Assembly: GCA_949592205.1 (NCBI GenBank)
Contig: CATIUR010000001.1
Coordinates: 215,394,250-215,458,249 of the forward strand
Reading direction: 5' to 3'
DNA: 64,000 nt
Source of the DNA: Helichrysum umbraculigerum
Taxonomy: Eukaryota; Streptophyta; Magnoliopsida; Asterales; Asteraceae
Positions 34,427 through 46,100 of this stretch are shown in pieces. A program made the translations under genes and the position numbers. Within the stretch, counting starts at the first letter, position 1, and the number at the start of each line of letters is the position of its first letter. The notes under the pieces were generated by a model. It saw nothing but the letters and a program-made list of their open reading frames with translations, did not search any database and was not told the DNA's origin.

Positions 34427-35749
34427 CTAACGCGCTCGGAAATTTGGTGGGAGGCTCGCAATGTGTGCGATGAGAGCTTCGCGAAGTCGATGATGCACAG
34501 CACGGTCACGCAATTCCTTATCCATACGTATGTGTGTTTCAACCCTTTCTTCCCACGATCGTTGAGGTAAATTATCCGGGTTTGCCAAATAGTCTTCCTC
34601 ATTTGGACACATATTGCGCCCATTGTCTTCGGTTATCATATTGTGTAAAATAACACAACAGTACATGATTCGACGTATTTTGTTGACGCTGTATGGTCGA
34701 GCAGGGTTTTTGATAATTTGCCAACGGCCCTGAAGTACTCCGAATGCCCGTTCTACGTCTTTCCTTGCAGATTCTTGGTATCTCTTAAACCGTGTCTCGG
34801 CTTCTGATATCGGATACTTAAATGACTTGACAATCGTCGCCCACTCTGGATATATTCCATCGCCAAGATAATACCCTTTGTTGAATTGTTGACCGGCAAT
34901 ATTGAACACAACTTGAGGAGCTCGGTCTTGTAGTAAGTCTTGAAAGAGATCAGATTCATTAAGTACGTTGAGGTCGTTGTTTGATCCGGCAGGTCCAAAG
35001 AAAGCGTGCCAAATCCACAAATCGTAGGAGGCTACGGCTTCAAGCATTATTGTTGGATGGCCGTGATCACCTCTAGTTTATTGACCTTGCCATGCCACTG
35101 GGCAATTTCTCCAATCCCAGTGCATGCAATCTATACTTCCAAGCATCCCAGGAAACCCATGTAACTCCGCATGCCGTTGATGCAACCGTTGCACATCTTG
35201 GAGTGTTGGCCTTCTTAAATACTCAGTTGAATATAGATGAAAAATACACTTACAAAAGTTGTCCAAACAATCATACGATGTTTGTTGACCCATATGTAAG
35301 TATTCATCAAATGCGTCGGCGGCGCAACCGTATGCCAATTGGCGTAAGGCTGACGTTGCTTTTTGGAAAACATTAAAGCCGAGTTTCCCGGTTGCGTCGC
35401 GACTTTGATGAAAAAAGGAAAAGTAAGAAGGTAACGGAAGGTGAGAGTACGATATTATACCTTGACATATACGAATAAATAATGGTCGACTCATCCGAAA
35501 TCGACGCCGAAAATAATCAAGTGGGAATGTCGCATTCTCGGCAAAATAGTCTTGATATAAACGTTGTCCGGCACTATAACGATCTCTAGGTAAATATCGT
35601 CTCGCTCGTGGAATACGAAATGTAAATTCGGTCGCCTCGTCCGAATCGGATGACGAATCTTCTTGGTCGAGACGGTTTATCCTAGCGACCGGATCGTATA
35701 TGGCAATGACGGCATTAATATCATCTTTATCGGAATCGGATGACGACAT
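34427..35749 (-). pseudogene. Harbinger transposase with a single nonsense codon
   Basis: From ATG at 35749 the frame gives 440 codons with one interruption: TAA at 35078-35080 (codon 224), between WQGQ and TRGDHGHPT. Frame and similarity continue unbroken after it. The acidic N-terminus (SSSDSDKDD) is followed by a helical region and the DDE domain: first Asp in GSIDCMHW just before the stop, second Asp in SNNDLNVL, Glu in ERAFGVLQGRW. The order and spacing are those of PIF/Harbinger (DDE_Tnp_4) transposases. A sequencing error or stop read-through are possible; otherwise it is recently inactivated. The frame is open upstream to 35947, but the first ATG with a plausible start is at 35749. 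Confidence 0.88.
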
Positions 35750-36156
35750 TTTGAATGAGAATTGATTGTGTATATTTTGATGGTTTGGAATAAGTATTTT
35801 GTTGGAGAATATATATGTATTTTGAGGGAGTAAATGATATTTGATTGTGTGTGAAAAATGAGTTTGAAATAGGAATATATATAGTGTATGGGAAAATTGG
35901 AAAAAGTGAAATTTTTTTTTTTTTTTTTTGGCCGTTATATCCTCCAACGGTTATATTTATTTATTTTTTTTTTTTTAATTCGTTGCACAAAAAAAAAGGG
36001 GGAAAAAGAAACCGACGTGGCCCCCCCTATTCTCTCATTCCGTCGCCAAACCGAAGTCGGCAACCGACGCCGGCCAACCGACGGGCCGTGCCTATGGCGT
36101 CGGTTCCGTCAGTTGGTACCGACGTTGGTACCGACGCTCCGTTGTGAGCGGTCTAA

Positions 36157-36714
36157 TCATGAAAAGTCAATCAAATACTATCCAACATTATTATAATTAT
36201 TTCGTAAGCAAAGGGAAAAAAAATGATTAAGCTATTAGTTAAAAAAAAAGGAAAAAAAATTAAAGTTAAAATATAAAGGGTGAAAGTGGAAAATGTTAAA
36301 ACCTAAAGGGTAGAAAATGAAAGTGTGTTAATAGTTGAGACAAAGAAAATAAAAAGTAGTTAAAAGTTAAAGGGTAAAAAGTAAAAATATTCTAAAAGAT
36401 AAGGGGTACAAATTCAAAAATTAGAGGATAGAAAATAAAAAAGGTTTAAAACATTAGGGGGTGAAATGAAAAAGGATTAAAAGTTAAAGGGTAGAAAATT
36501 AAAAATGATCGAAAGCTAAAGGGTGGCATTTGAAAATTATGGAAGAGTGTCATTTGAAAATTAAGGAACTACTATTCATAATAGTTCCTTAATTGATATT
36601 ATAGGGGAATTGAGCACCATCATCCAACGAACTTATAACAATAACTATTTTATTTAACAAATCCTAACAAACGTTTTTCATAACCGTCACTAACCGTCTT
36701 TGCTGAATAAAGAT

Positions 36715-36767
<53 letters not shown>
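36157..36767. other. A-rich degenerate repeats, then AT microsatellite
   Basis: 36230-36545 is built from imperfect copies of GTTAAAGGGTAGAAAATGAA-like text. 36717-36767 is pure AT repeat. No gene. Confidence 0.7.
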
Positions 36768-36771
<4 letters not shown>

Positions 36772-37590
36772 GTGGTTTTTGTGAAATAGATTTTAAAATA
36801 GAATAAATAAAATAAAGTTATAGCCGTACGATCATATACGTTGATCATATTGAAGCTTAAAAGCTAGTGATGGCAATTTTGTGATATTGTTGAAATCCAA
36901 TGGCAATTCTTTGTTATTAATTGCCGGACACGCCGCATATTAAGCCTCCCACATTTAATTTCATTTACTTTTAGTATCGTATTTCAATTGCTTCAATTTC
37001 CATGATTGATATTACATCGATATAATCAGTCTCTTTTACTCATTGATGCACAACATCATGTTCTTTTTGTTATCTCTGCTCAAATGAATCCAGATATTAA
37101 AACAAAAAATATAGGAATTGAGGAGTTCAAATATACGGTTCTAGAATCTTGTCATCTTGATGCACATACAATATGATGTACAATCATTCAAAAGCTGATT
37201 CACAACCTGTAAAAGTTGATGCACAATCCATCAAAATTTGATGCACAACACTTAAAAAATTGTGTCAAAGTTGACGCACAACGTACCCATCGAAATTTGA
37301 TGCACAACACTTAATATTGTGTTCAATTTTTTTATGTAATGAAGTAGATGAAAATGGAGGCTATGAGAGATAAAGGAATTTGATTTAGGATTTTGGGGAA
37401 GGGGATGACGGTTTCTAATGTTAGGACTTAGGAGAGACAAAATTTACTTTGTATTGCATTTAGTGAAATTTATGAGTACTTATAAAATACCATAGTTACC
37501 CTTGGTTAAACATTCAATCTTAATGACACATTTTAATTAAAAAGTGTTATTCTATTTATTCTATCCTAAACATTATTCTATTTGATCTAA

Positions 37591-37594
<4 letters not shown>
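36768..37594. mobile_element. MITE-like element in an AT microsatellite
   Basis: Ends GGGTGTGGTTTTTGTGAAAT and, in reverse, GGGTTTAGATCAAATAGAAT; both continue with AATAGAATAAAT. Flanked on both sides by AT repeats. The centre has five to six copies of a TTGATGCACAAC word (37150-37315). Confidence 0.65.
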
Positions 37595-37662
<68 letters not shown>

Positions 37663-37678
37663 TGTATATATATGTATA
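37595..37678. repeat. AT microsatellite
   Basis: (TA)n with TGTATA interruptions, right flank of the preceding element. Confidence 0.95.
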
Positions 37679-39314
37679 TCTTCTCTACATATAAAGCATT
37701 TCAACCTTTTCTGACTTTGGTACTTCACACATTGAAAAGACTATACTACCCCTCCATCTTTATCTCTCTATACTCAAACGTAAATATGCAATATATATAT
37801 ATTTAATGCTTGCAATTTTGTCACATAAATAAGAATTCCTATATATGGTATTTATTAGTCTTTGACTTTCCTTATTTCAAATTCAAAAAATATTGATCAT
37901 CTTTATCTCTCTATAGTGAAACGTACATATGCAATATGAAATGTATATTTAATTTTTATGAATTCAATAAATGACACACAACTCAAATGATTGCAAGTTT
38001 ATCGCATAAATGAGAATTCGTATATGTGGTATTTATTAGTCTTTGACTTTTCTTATTTCTAATTCAATAAAAACTGAACATATATCTACAAGGGGGTTCA
38101 AATAATAACTCTTATTATCGTGGGAACGTTAGGAACAGACATTTTTACTTTAAACTTTAAGATTAAGTTATGTTTTTGATGAAAAATATATATCAAAATT
38201 CTTAGAATTGTGTGTTCTTTACTATTATAATTTTTTTTTTAAATGTGATACACATCATAATTTTTTTTATGTATCACACATAAAAGGCTGTGATACGCAA
38301 CTTTAATTTGTGTATCATATATTTTCTTTTATTTTTTTAATTAATCTAATATTAAAGAGGATAAAATTTTAATAATTTTAGCATAACTTTTTTTTGCAAA
38401 ACATGTACATACATTGAATTTAAAAGCGAAAAAAATTGTTCCCACGATTCCTACGATAATAAGTGATCTTACAATAACCTTTCCCTATATCTACATCTTC
38501 TCTACTTATAAACATTTCCACTATTTAGTCTTAATTTGGTACTCCACATAAGGAAAAGACAACACCTACCCCTACTCAAAACATGAAAAGGCAACGTCAT
38601 TAATTTGCTTCTTAATTTAGCAATATATTCACTGTATACACATTACATAAAAATGTGAATAGACATTTTATGATAGGTACATGCATTTGTATACACACGC
38701 CAAGATTACATAAGTATGCAACGTAATTAGTATCAATATTCGATTTAGCAATATATTCACTATATTGAATGTCTTTGACTATTATCATTCAATTAAATAT
38801 GCATACTCATGTAAATACCATGTCAACTTCAAATGTAAAATGAGTAAACGTGATTTTGGTAAATAGAATGCCATATTTTTTTCAATCAATTTACATTGTT
38901 ATTTTTGTATTACATATTCTCCTTTAAAATTTTCATTACATACCATAAAACCACATGAAGTGTCCACTATATATAAACAAGTTACAAACAATTGTTACAT
39001 CATATTTTCAAAAGTTTAACACACAAATATTGATACTATCACGCTCTCATTCAAAGCATGGGCAAAAGCAGCCCTAATATTTCAGTGTTCATACATAAAG
39101 TGTTACATTGTTTTATTATAAACGATAAAATTGAACACTATTTTGTTAGAACTTATAGGTTCTAAATTACGTCATAGATATTATGTACAAATATTCTTTC
39201 CCCCCATTATCACTGCTTTTTTGGTTCGTCATAGTCGCTGCTACTATAGTTGTCATCAACTATCAATGTCTTCTATGTATAACATTCCGCCGCATTGCGC
39301 GGGTATTTTACTAG
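37679..39314 (+). mobile_element. Non-autonomous Helitron
   Basis: Starts TCTTCTCTACATATAAAGC after an A and ends with GCGCGGGTATTTTACTAG before a T, with a short CCGC/GCGG stem just upstream. No Rep/helicase ORF. A second TCTTCTCTACTTATAAAC start occurs at about 38507, so two related copies may be joined. A MITE (38089-38485) lies inside. Confidence 0.65.
38089..38485. mobile_element. MITE-like inverted repeat element
   Basis: Left GGGGTTCAAATAATAACTC with TTATTATCGTGGGAAC; in reverse at the right AAAGGTTATTGTAAGATCAC with TTATTATCGTAGGAA. The tip is like those at 10016 and 50229. Confidence 0.55.
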
Positions 39315-39315
39315 T

Positions 39316-39347
39316 ATATATGTATACATATGTATACATATATATAC

Positions 39348-39396
<49 letters not shown>

Positions 39397-39412
39397 TATA
39401 CATATATATACA

Positions 39413-39496
<84 letters not shown>
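39316..39496. repeat. AT/ACATATAT microsatellite
   Basis: 180 bp of TATA and ACATATATAT text, between the Helitron end and a MITE end. It creates Tyr/Ile-rich spurious frames. Confidence 0.95.
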
Positions 39497-39499
<3 letters not shown>

Positions 39500-39755
39500 G
39501 CATGATCCAGAGGGAAGTCCATTTTTTGAGGGAAGGGGGAAGCGTTAGTACGCATCAGGAAGCATATTATCTTCACCTATACTAATCTCGAAAAAACCAA
39601 ACTGAAATTTAGTAAATGTTAATCAGAATCGATGTTATAAATGTTAAGCTTCCTTGATAAATTTTTTCTTCAAGTTATAGTATCGATTTATAAATATTTG
39701 ATCCAAATCCGTTAAGATGCATCGCGGTGCATATTAGTTAATCTGCATTGTGATG

Positions 39756-42066
39756 TGTAACAACCGCCAAATTTGGGCTAGTATTAGCGCCTAACTCTTT
39801 GTTAATACATGTAATTAGTTCTGTGTTAGACTAATTTATGTATCAGATTATATGTTGGTTAATATATACAACTTTGCGATTTGATTAAATCGTACGCAAC
39901 TGAAATAGAATGAAATTCTATTTGATTAATACGGACGTTGGTGAACAAGTGTTTATAAAATAAAATAACGCAACTATGACCGAAATGCTATTTTATAACA
40001 ATTAGTAACTGCCTCGTATTACACAATTAAAACTTATACGATTTAATAACAAAAGTAACTAAATATAATTTAAACTATTAAAGATTTAAGGAAATAATTT
40101 AAGTAAATTATTTAGCAAAATTTGTGATTTTATAAATGTAATTAAACGCATAAAATAAATATTTAACGTTTAAACGACGGAGCAAACGAACACCGCACGG
40201 GGAGCGGAGACTGAAAGTTGGAGGTTAAACCCCCAACTTCCCTTCTCTTCCTCCTCATTTCTCTCCACTCACTCTCTCTCTTACTACTCCCTCCTCTCTT
40301 TCTCTTTCAAAGTTTCATCACCACAAATCCCACAAAACCGCAAAATACTACCATCAAACGACGCCGGATCATACCCCATCTTTGGAAGAAAACGTTCACC
40401 ATCACACGATCTATCATCCTATCTTTTCGGATTTTCAATCCGACACTTTGTAAGTTTCCGACAAATCCCGAAATCTCTCGTTTTTGATCATTTTTACTAG
40501 TTTATGGTTTTGGTAGGCTTAATATGTTCATATAAGGGCTGGGTAAAAGATTTGGACCCAACGGAAACCGGGAAACTCGTTTTCGACAAAAATTCCGGCC
40601 ATCAGACCGCTACGTCGCATTTGGCCAGGGGCCTCTGCGACGTCGCGGCCTACGTCGCACAAAAACCTCCACGTCGCACTAGCGACGCAGCCCCTTACGT
40701 CGCATTAAATTGCGGACGTCGCACATAGCGACGTAAACTTTAACGTCGCAAACCTCCACGTCGCATTAGCGACGCCAGCCCCTACGTCGCATTGATTTGC
40801 GAAGGTCGCATCATGCGACGTACATGCCTACGTCGCACCCGACGTCGCACCCGACGTAGCACCCTACGTCGCACCCTACGTCGCACATGACAGAACCTTG
40901 AAAACTCGGATTTTACTAAGTGTCGATCTCACACAACTTCCAATACTTATACTATACGACTTAACAAACATCATAGAACATACTTTTCTATTACAATCAC
41001 TCTAAATTGCGTTATTAACGATAAAACTTTAATTATAACAAACCACCAACGGGCCGTATATACTTTGACACGAACGTGAACGAACCAACATTTAACACAA
41101 CGGGGTATGAACAACTAGCCTAGATGGTCTTGCGAGACATCTACTTACTTAACCTTATGTGTTTAGGCACTAGAAGGTTACGGGTTCGGAGAACCTACTT
41201 GCTTTACTACTACTTGCTAATTACTACTGCTCGACTCAGGTGAGTCTTACAGCCCCACTTTTACTGTTTTATACTTTGGGGTGAGATACTTAGCAACTGT
41301 TTTACGCATGAACACAATGTACTGAACTGAAAACATTACTGATTACAAACAAACGCATGAGTTACTTTTATCCACTGAAAGCCTCCTTATCGTAAGTTGT
41401 TAGTTATGGTCTTAAGCGCGAGTACTAGTAAATGGATCCATTTGGGACTGACAATCCCTGTCTGGGGTGGTAGCGCCACCACGTACTGATTTACACGTAG
41501 AAACAGACATATTAGTATTTGTTACATATGAGTGTGCGGATAGCACTCACGGGGGTACGTGATTTATTTCACACTACACGGTTAAGCTTCAACTTATGAG
41601 CTCATGGCACTGTACTGATATACTGATTAACTTACTTTGCTTGATAGCAATACGGGTACATACTTGTGGTTCATAACATTTACTTATTACTAAACCTGTG
41701 AGATTCACCAACCTTTTTGGTTGACACTTTCTAGCTTTGTATCTCAGGTACACTTACGGAGTAGGTTCACTCCAGGATTGCTAGCTAGAGTCGCATGATT
41801 TACAAACTGCATTTAACGAAGATTCTTTGGCATTATCTTTTGTAACTATGATTATGTAATAGAATCTTCCGCTATACGCGCGGACTCTAGGAAACTACAT
41901 TGTTGTGTACGAAAACCTACGGTTTTCAAACGATTCAAATTATGAAATGTAACTATTTTACAAACGTCTCATTTAGAGGTCGTTTGCTATATATCTTGTG
42001 CTTTGTATATTGATTAGTAACACCCAAAGTATGCTTCCGCAAACCGTTAAATTTGGGGGTGTTACA
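39756..42066 (+). repeat. 5' LTR (2,311 bp)
   Basis: TGTAACA to TGTTACA. Contains small frames at 40218-40487 and 40504-40728, repeated in the 3' LTR and probably not genes. The first lies in the C/T-rich leader-like part. Confidence 0.97.
40608..40886. repeat. TACGTCGCA / TGCGACGTA array in the 5' LTR
   Basis: More than 20 copies of a 7-9 bp ACGTCGC-type motif in both orientations over about 280 bp, starting about 850 bp into the LTR. The 3' LTR copy is at 48458-48736. Confidence 0.92.
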
Positions 42067-42069
42067 GAT

Positions 42070-42087
42070 TGGTATCAGAGCCTAAGG
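42070..42087 (+). other. Primer-binding site
   Basis: TGGTATCAGAGCCTAAGG, complementary to the 3' end of initiator Met tRNA in its first 12 bases, three bases after the LTR. Confidence 0.95.
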
Positions 42088-42387
42088 TTATAGTGAACTA
42101 GGTTGCATTTAGTGGGCCTAGACTATGACCATTAGGCAGTATTCTCTTATTAGACATGACTAGTTCAGGAATTACAACATACAACTCTAATTTAACATAG
42201 CCTGATCAACTATGTACAATTAAGGAAAGATGATGTAAGATCTGAAATGATTATGTTGAACAGGGATACGTTAGTTGACTCTGACTACGAGAGAACCGGA
42301 CCATTACTTAATACGTGCTAGACACTAGGCTGGATATGATATATGTATATATATTGGCCTCAAACTTACTAACGCTTTGTCTCAGAA

Positions 42388-42873
42388 ATGGCAAACATCC
42401 CATCCAACTCGTCTCGTTCTCAAACCGGGTCGCAGAACCCAAGGGTAGCAAGGAGGAACAACAGGTTGCCTCGAGCTGGCCCGTACTCCACTCACTCTAC
42501 CTTGCCGGCCTTAGCCGCTAGGGTGAACCAACACGAGCAACGACTTCGCACCATGGATGTCGTGTTGCAGGAAACAAACGAAAACTGGAGACTTACATCC
42601 CTCGAACGCATAGAAGAAGTCTCCGACGACCTAGAAACCACAAACAACAACATGGATGTCCTTCGCAACCAAATTATAGAAATAAGGGTGGAAAATGCCC
42701 TTCTGCAACAAAGGATGGATGAATGTGTGCAGCGCTCACTTGAGGCAGAAGAGTATGCGCGCGGACTAACACAACGACTAGCACTAGCCGAAGACAACGC
42801 CCGACAAGCTAGCAGGCTTGCAAACACTGTGGACCGTCTTGTCACGATGATGGAACAAATTAATCTACGTTAA
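42388..42873 (+). CDS. Coiled-coil leader ORF of the Ty3 element, 161 aa
   Basis: ATG at 42388, 318 bp after the primer site and 286 bp before the gag-pol ATG. The N-terminus is Ser/Arg/Asn-rich and basic (PRVARRNNRLPRAG). From residue 44 on it is a long heptad-like helix (NQHEQRLRTMDVVLQETNE, then LERIEEVSDDLETTNNNMDV, and further), without zinc, protease or polymerase motifs. It is in the sense strand, intact and separate from gag. Chromoviruses normally start with gag, so this extra ORF is unusual. It could oligomerise, act in packaging or translation, or be a captured host fragment. Function unknown. Confidence 0.75.
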   Translation: MANIPSNSSRSQTGSQNPRVARRNNRLPRAGPYSTHSTLPALAARVNQHEQRLRTMDVVLQETNENWRLTSLERIEEVSDDLETTNNNMDVLRNQIIEIRVENALLQQRMDECVQRSLEAEEYARGLTQRLALAEDNARQASRLANTVDRLVTMMEQINLR

Positions 42874-43159
42874 AACTAGTGTAGTCTTTATCCTGTAATC
42901 TAGTAACTATCTAAGCACTACTCTATGTTTCAGTCGGATGTAATAATTCCCGACACCTTTTGTAATACATCTGTAGGATGTAACCTTTGAACTCGTATCA
43001 TCTATCAAGTATTTCTTGTTGTTTCAACTCATATTAATTGCCATAAACCTTTTTTCATATTGATGTTATGTATTACCATCTTTATACATGTACATCTGAA
43101 ATAAATGCAATTTCTCTTACAAAAATCTCATGTATCTTCATTTCTTTTATTGAAGAATC

Positions 43160-46100
43160 ATGCCGCCAAAGACACGACCATACACCGATGCCCAGATTAC
43201 CTCTCTTATAACTCAGGCTGTTACTGAAGCCTTAGCTCGGAATACTCCACCAGGTTCCACAAGAAACAGCGATGCCGCTGAAACCTCCGCTGCTAAACCT
43301 TGTTCATACAAGGATTTTCAAAACTGCAAACCCTTGAGCTTCAAGGGGACTGAAGGAGCCATCGGACTCATCAGATGGTTCGAAAAGATGGAATCTGTTT
43401 TCCGCATCAGCAAATGTGCGGAAGACGACAAAGTCAAGTTCTCCACCTGCACCCTCGATGATGGTGCCCTCTCGTGGTGGAATTCCTATACCCAGTCTGT
43501 GGGTATTGATACAGCTTATCTACTCCCTTGGGAGAATCTGAAGAAAATGCTCACTGATGAGTATTGCCCAGCCGAACAACTTTACAAGCTGGATGAAGAG
43601 TTCTGGAACCTGAAAGTGCAAGGAACTGATATCGTTGGGTACACCACCCGATTCCAACAACTCACCGTCCTTCGCCCAACCATGGCGGGTACTGAACCCG
43701 AAAAGATCAAGAAGTATATCCGCGGCCTCCCGGAACCTGTCCGGGGAAATGTCGCCTCATCAAAACAAACCACACTTCATGGTGCCATTCGGTTGGCCCA
43801 TGAACTTCTAGCCATGAACGAGGACCCCGAACCACCCACTCCATCTTCCAACAGCAACAAAAGAAAGTGGTCTGACAATCACAACAACCACCAAAACAAG
43901 AAACCTGAAACCATTAAAGCCTACATCTCCAGTTCTGATGACAAGGGGGCGTACAAGGGAACCAAGCCCTATTGCCCAAAGTGCCAACGACACCACCATG
44001 GTTCGTGTCCCTGCAGCAAGTGTAAAAGATTTGGACACTTGGCTAGGGACTGTAGATCAAACACCACTGACATCAACACCTCGGCACCAAAGACTTGTTA
44101 TGGGTGCAACGGTACGGGGCATTTCAAGAAAGACTGCCCGAAGCTGAACAACAACAACAACAGGAACAACAACAATGCTCGAGGAAGAGCTTTTGTACTG
44201 AAATCTGGGGAAGCCCGTCAAGACCCGAATGTGGTCACGGGTACGTTTCTTCTCAACAACTTGACTGCATCTGTATTATTCGATACTGGTGCTGATAAGA
44301 GCTTTATTTCCGACGAATTTTATCCACTACTTGACACTACACCTATTGCCTTAGATTCTAAGTACACAATAGAATTGGCAAACGGAAAACTTATTGAGGC
44401 CGACAGTGTAATACCTAATTGCACTCTGAACTTAGCTAACGAGCTCTTTTCCATTGACTTGATACCTGTCGAAATCGGCAGCTTTGACATCATCGTCGGT
44501 ATGGATTGGTTGTCCAAGTACCGAGCCGAAATCGTTTGTTTTGAGAAAATCGTACGCATTCCTCTCGTCACCGGTGGAACTTTGAGCATACAAGGGGAGA
44601 CCGGTGGGACGAGAATAAACATCATTTCTTGCATGAAAACCCGAAAGTACTTGAGAAAAGGGTACCAGGCAATCCTCGCGCACGTTATGGAGAAAAAGTC
44701 GGTGGAAAAGCGACTTGAGGATGTGCCTATCGTTCGAGACTTCCCAGAAGTCTTTCCTGAAGACTTGCCTGGCCTTCCGCCACCTAGACAAGTCGAATTT
44801 TCTATTGACCTTGTGCCCGGTGCAGCACCCGTGGCACGAGCACCTTACCGATTAGCCCCATCCGAACTTCAGGAGTTGTCTACTCAGCTACAGGAACTCC
44901 TGGACAAGGGATTTATTCGACCAAGTTCCTCACCTTGGGGAGCTCCGGTCCTGTTTGTGAAAAAGAAAGACGGTTCTTTCCGCATGTGCATCGACTACCG
45001 TGAACTCAACAAATTAACTGTCAAGAACCGTTACCCACTTCCTCGCATTGATGACCTGTTTGACCAACTTCAGGGGTCGAGTTTTTATTCAAAGATCGAT
45101 CTACGGTCAGGTTATCATCAACTCCGAGTTCGTGACGAAGACATCCCAAAAACTGCTTTCCGAACTCGTTACGGGCATTATGAATTCCAAGTAATGCCAT
45201 TCGGCTTAACCAACGCACCGGCAGTATTCATGGATCTTATGAATCGGGTGTGCAAACCTTACCTTGACAAGTTTGTTATCGTCTTCATCGATGACATCCT
45301 GATTTACTCGCGCACTGAACAAGAACACGCGCAACACCTGAAAACCATCCTAGAGCTGCTCAAACACGAAGAGTTGTACGCCAAATTCTCTAAGTGTGAG
45401 TTCTGGATGAAAACCGTTCAATTCCTTGGCCACGTCGTTGATAATCAAGGAATTCATGTCGATCCTTCAAAAATCGAGGCTATTAAGTGCTGGCAAGCAC
45501 CTACAACACCGACCGAGGTACGCCAATTCTTAGGACTCGCCGGATACTACAGGCGGTTCATTGAGAATTTTTCGAAAATAGCCCTACCTCTCACTGCACT
45601 TACTCAAAAGGAAAAGAAGTTCGATTGGACTGACAAACAGGAGTCGGCTTTTCAGCTACTAAAACAAAAACTCTGCAGTGCACCTATCTTATCTTTACCC
45701 GAAGGCAACGATGACTTCGTGGTATACTGTGATGCTTCACACCAAGGTCTTGGTTGCGTACTGATGCAACGAGACAAGGTCATCGCTTACGCCTCACGAC
45801 AACTCAAGGTCCACGAAAAGAATTACACAACTCATGACCTAGAGTTGGGGGCTGTTGTTTTCGCTCTGAAAATCTGGAGACACTACTTATACGGTACCAA
45901 GTGTACAATCTTTACTGACCATAAAAGTCTCCAACACATCTTCGATCAAAAGGATCTCAACATGAGGCAACGTCGATGGGTCGAGTTGCTTACTGATTAC
46001 GACTGCGAGATTCGCTATCATCCGGGCAAGGCGAATGTTGTTGCCGATGCCTTAAGCCGAAAAGAACGAGTGAAACCACTTCGAGTTCGAGCTCTCGGTA

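Larger units (their letters stand above)
34057..36153 (-). mobile_element. PIF/Harbinger DNA transposon
   Basis: 2,097 bp flanked by TAA at 34054-34056 and 36154-36156. Ends GACTCCTCCCAACAGTG and, in reverse, GACCGCTCACAACGGAG (12 of 17). It contains the transposase frame but no second Myb-like ORF that PIF elements usually carry. Subterminal ACCGACG repeats lie at 36040-36140, and a 22-bp AT-rich tandem repeat at 34240-34410. Confidence 0.85.

Noticed and set aside
39131..39585. Tyr/Ile-rich ORFs
   Set aside because: Translation of the AT microsatellite.
40218..40728. Small ORFs in the Ty3 LTR as genes
   Set aside because: Repeated in both LTRs, no recognisable domain, partly made of the inverted-repeat array.
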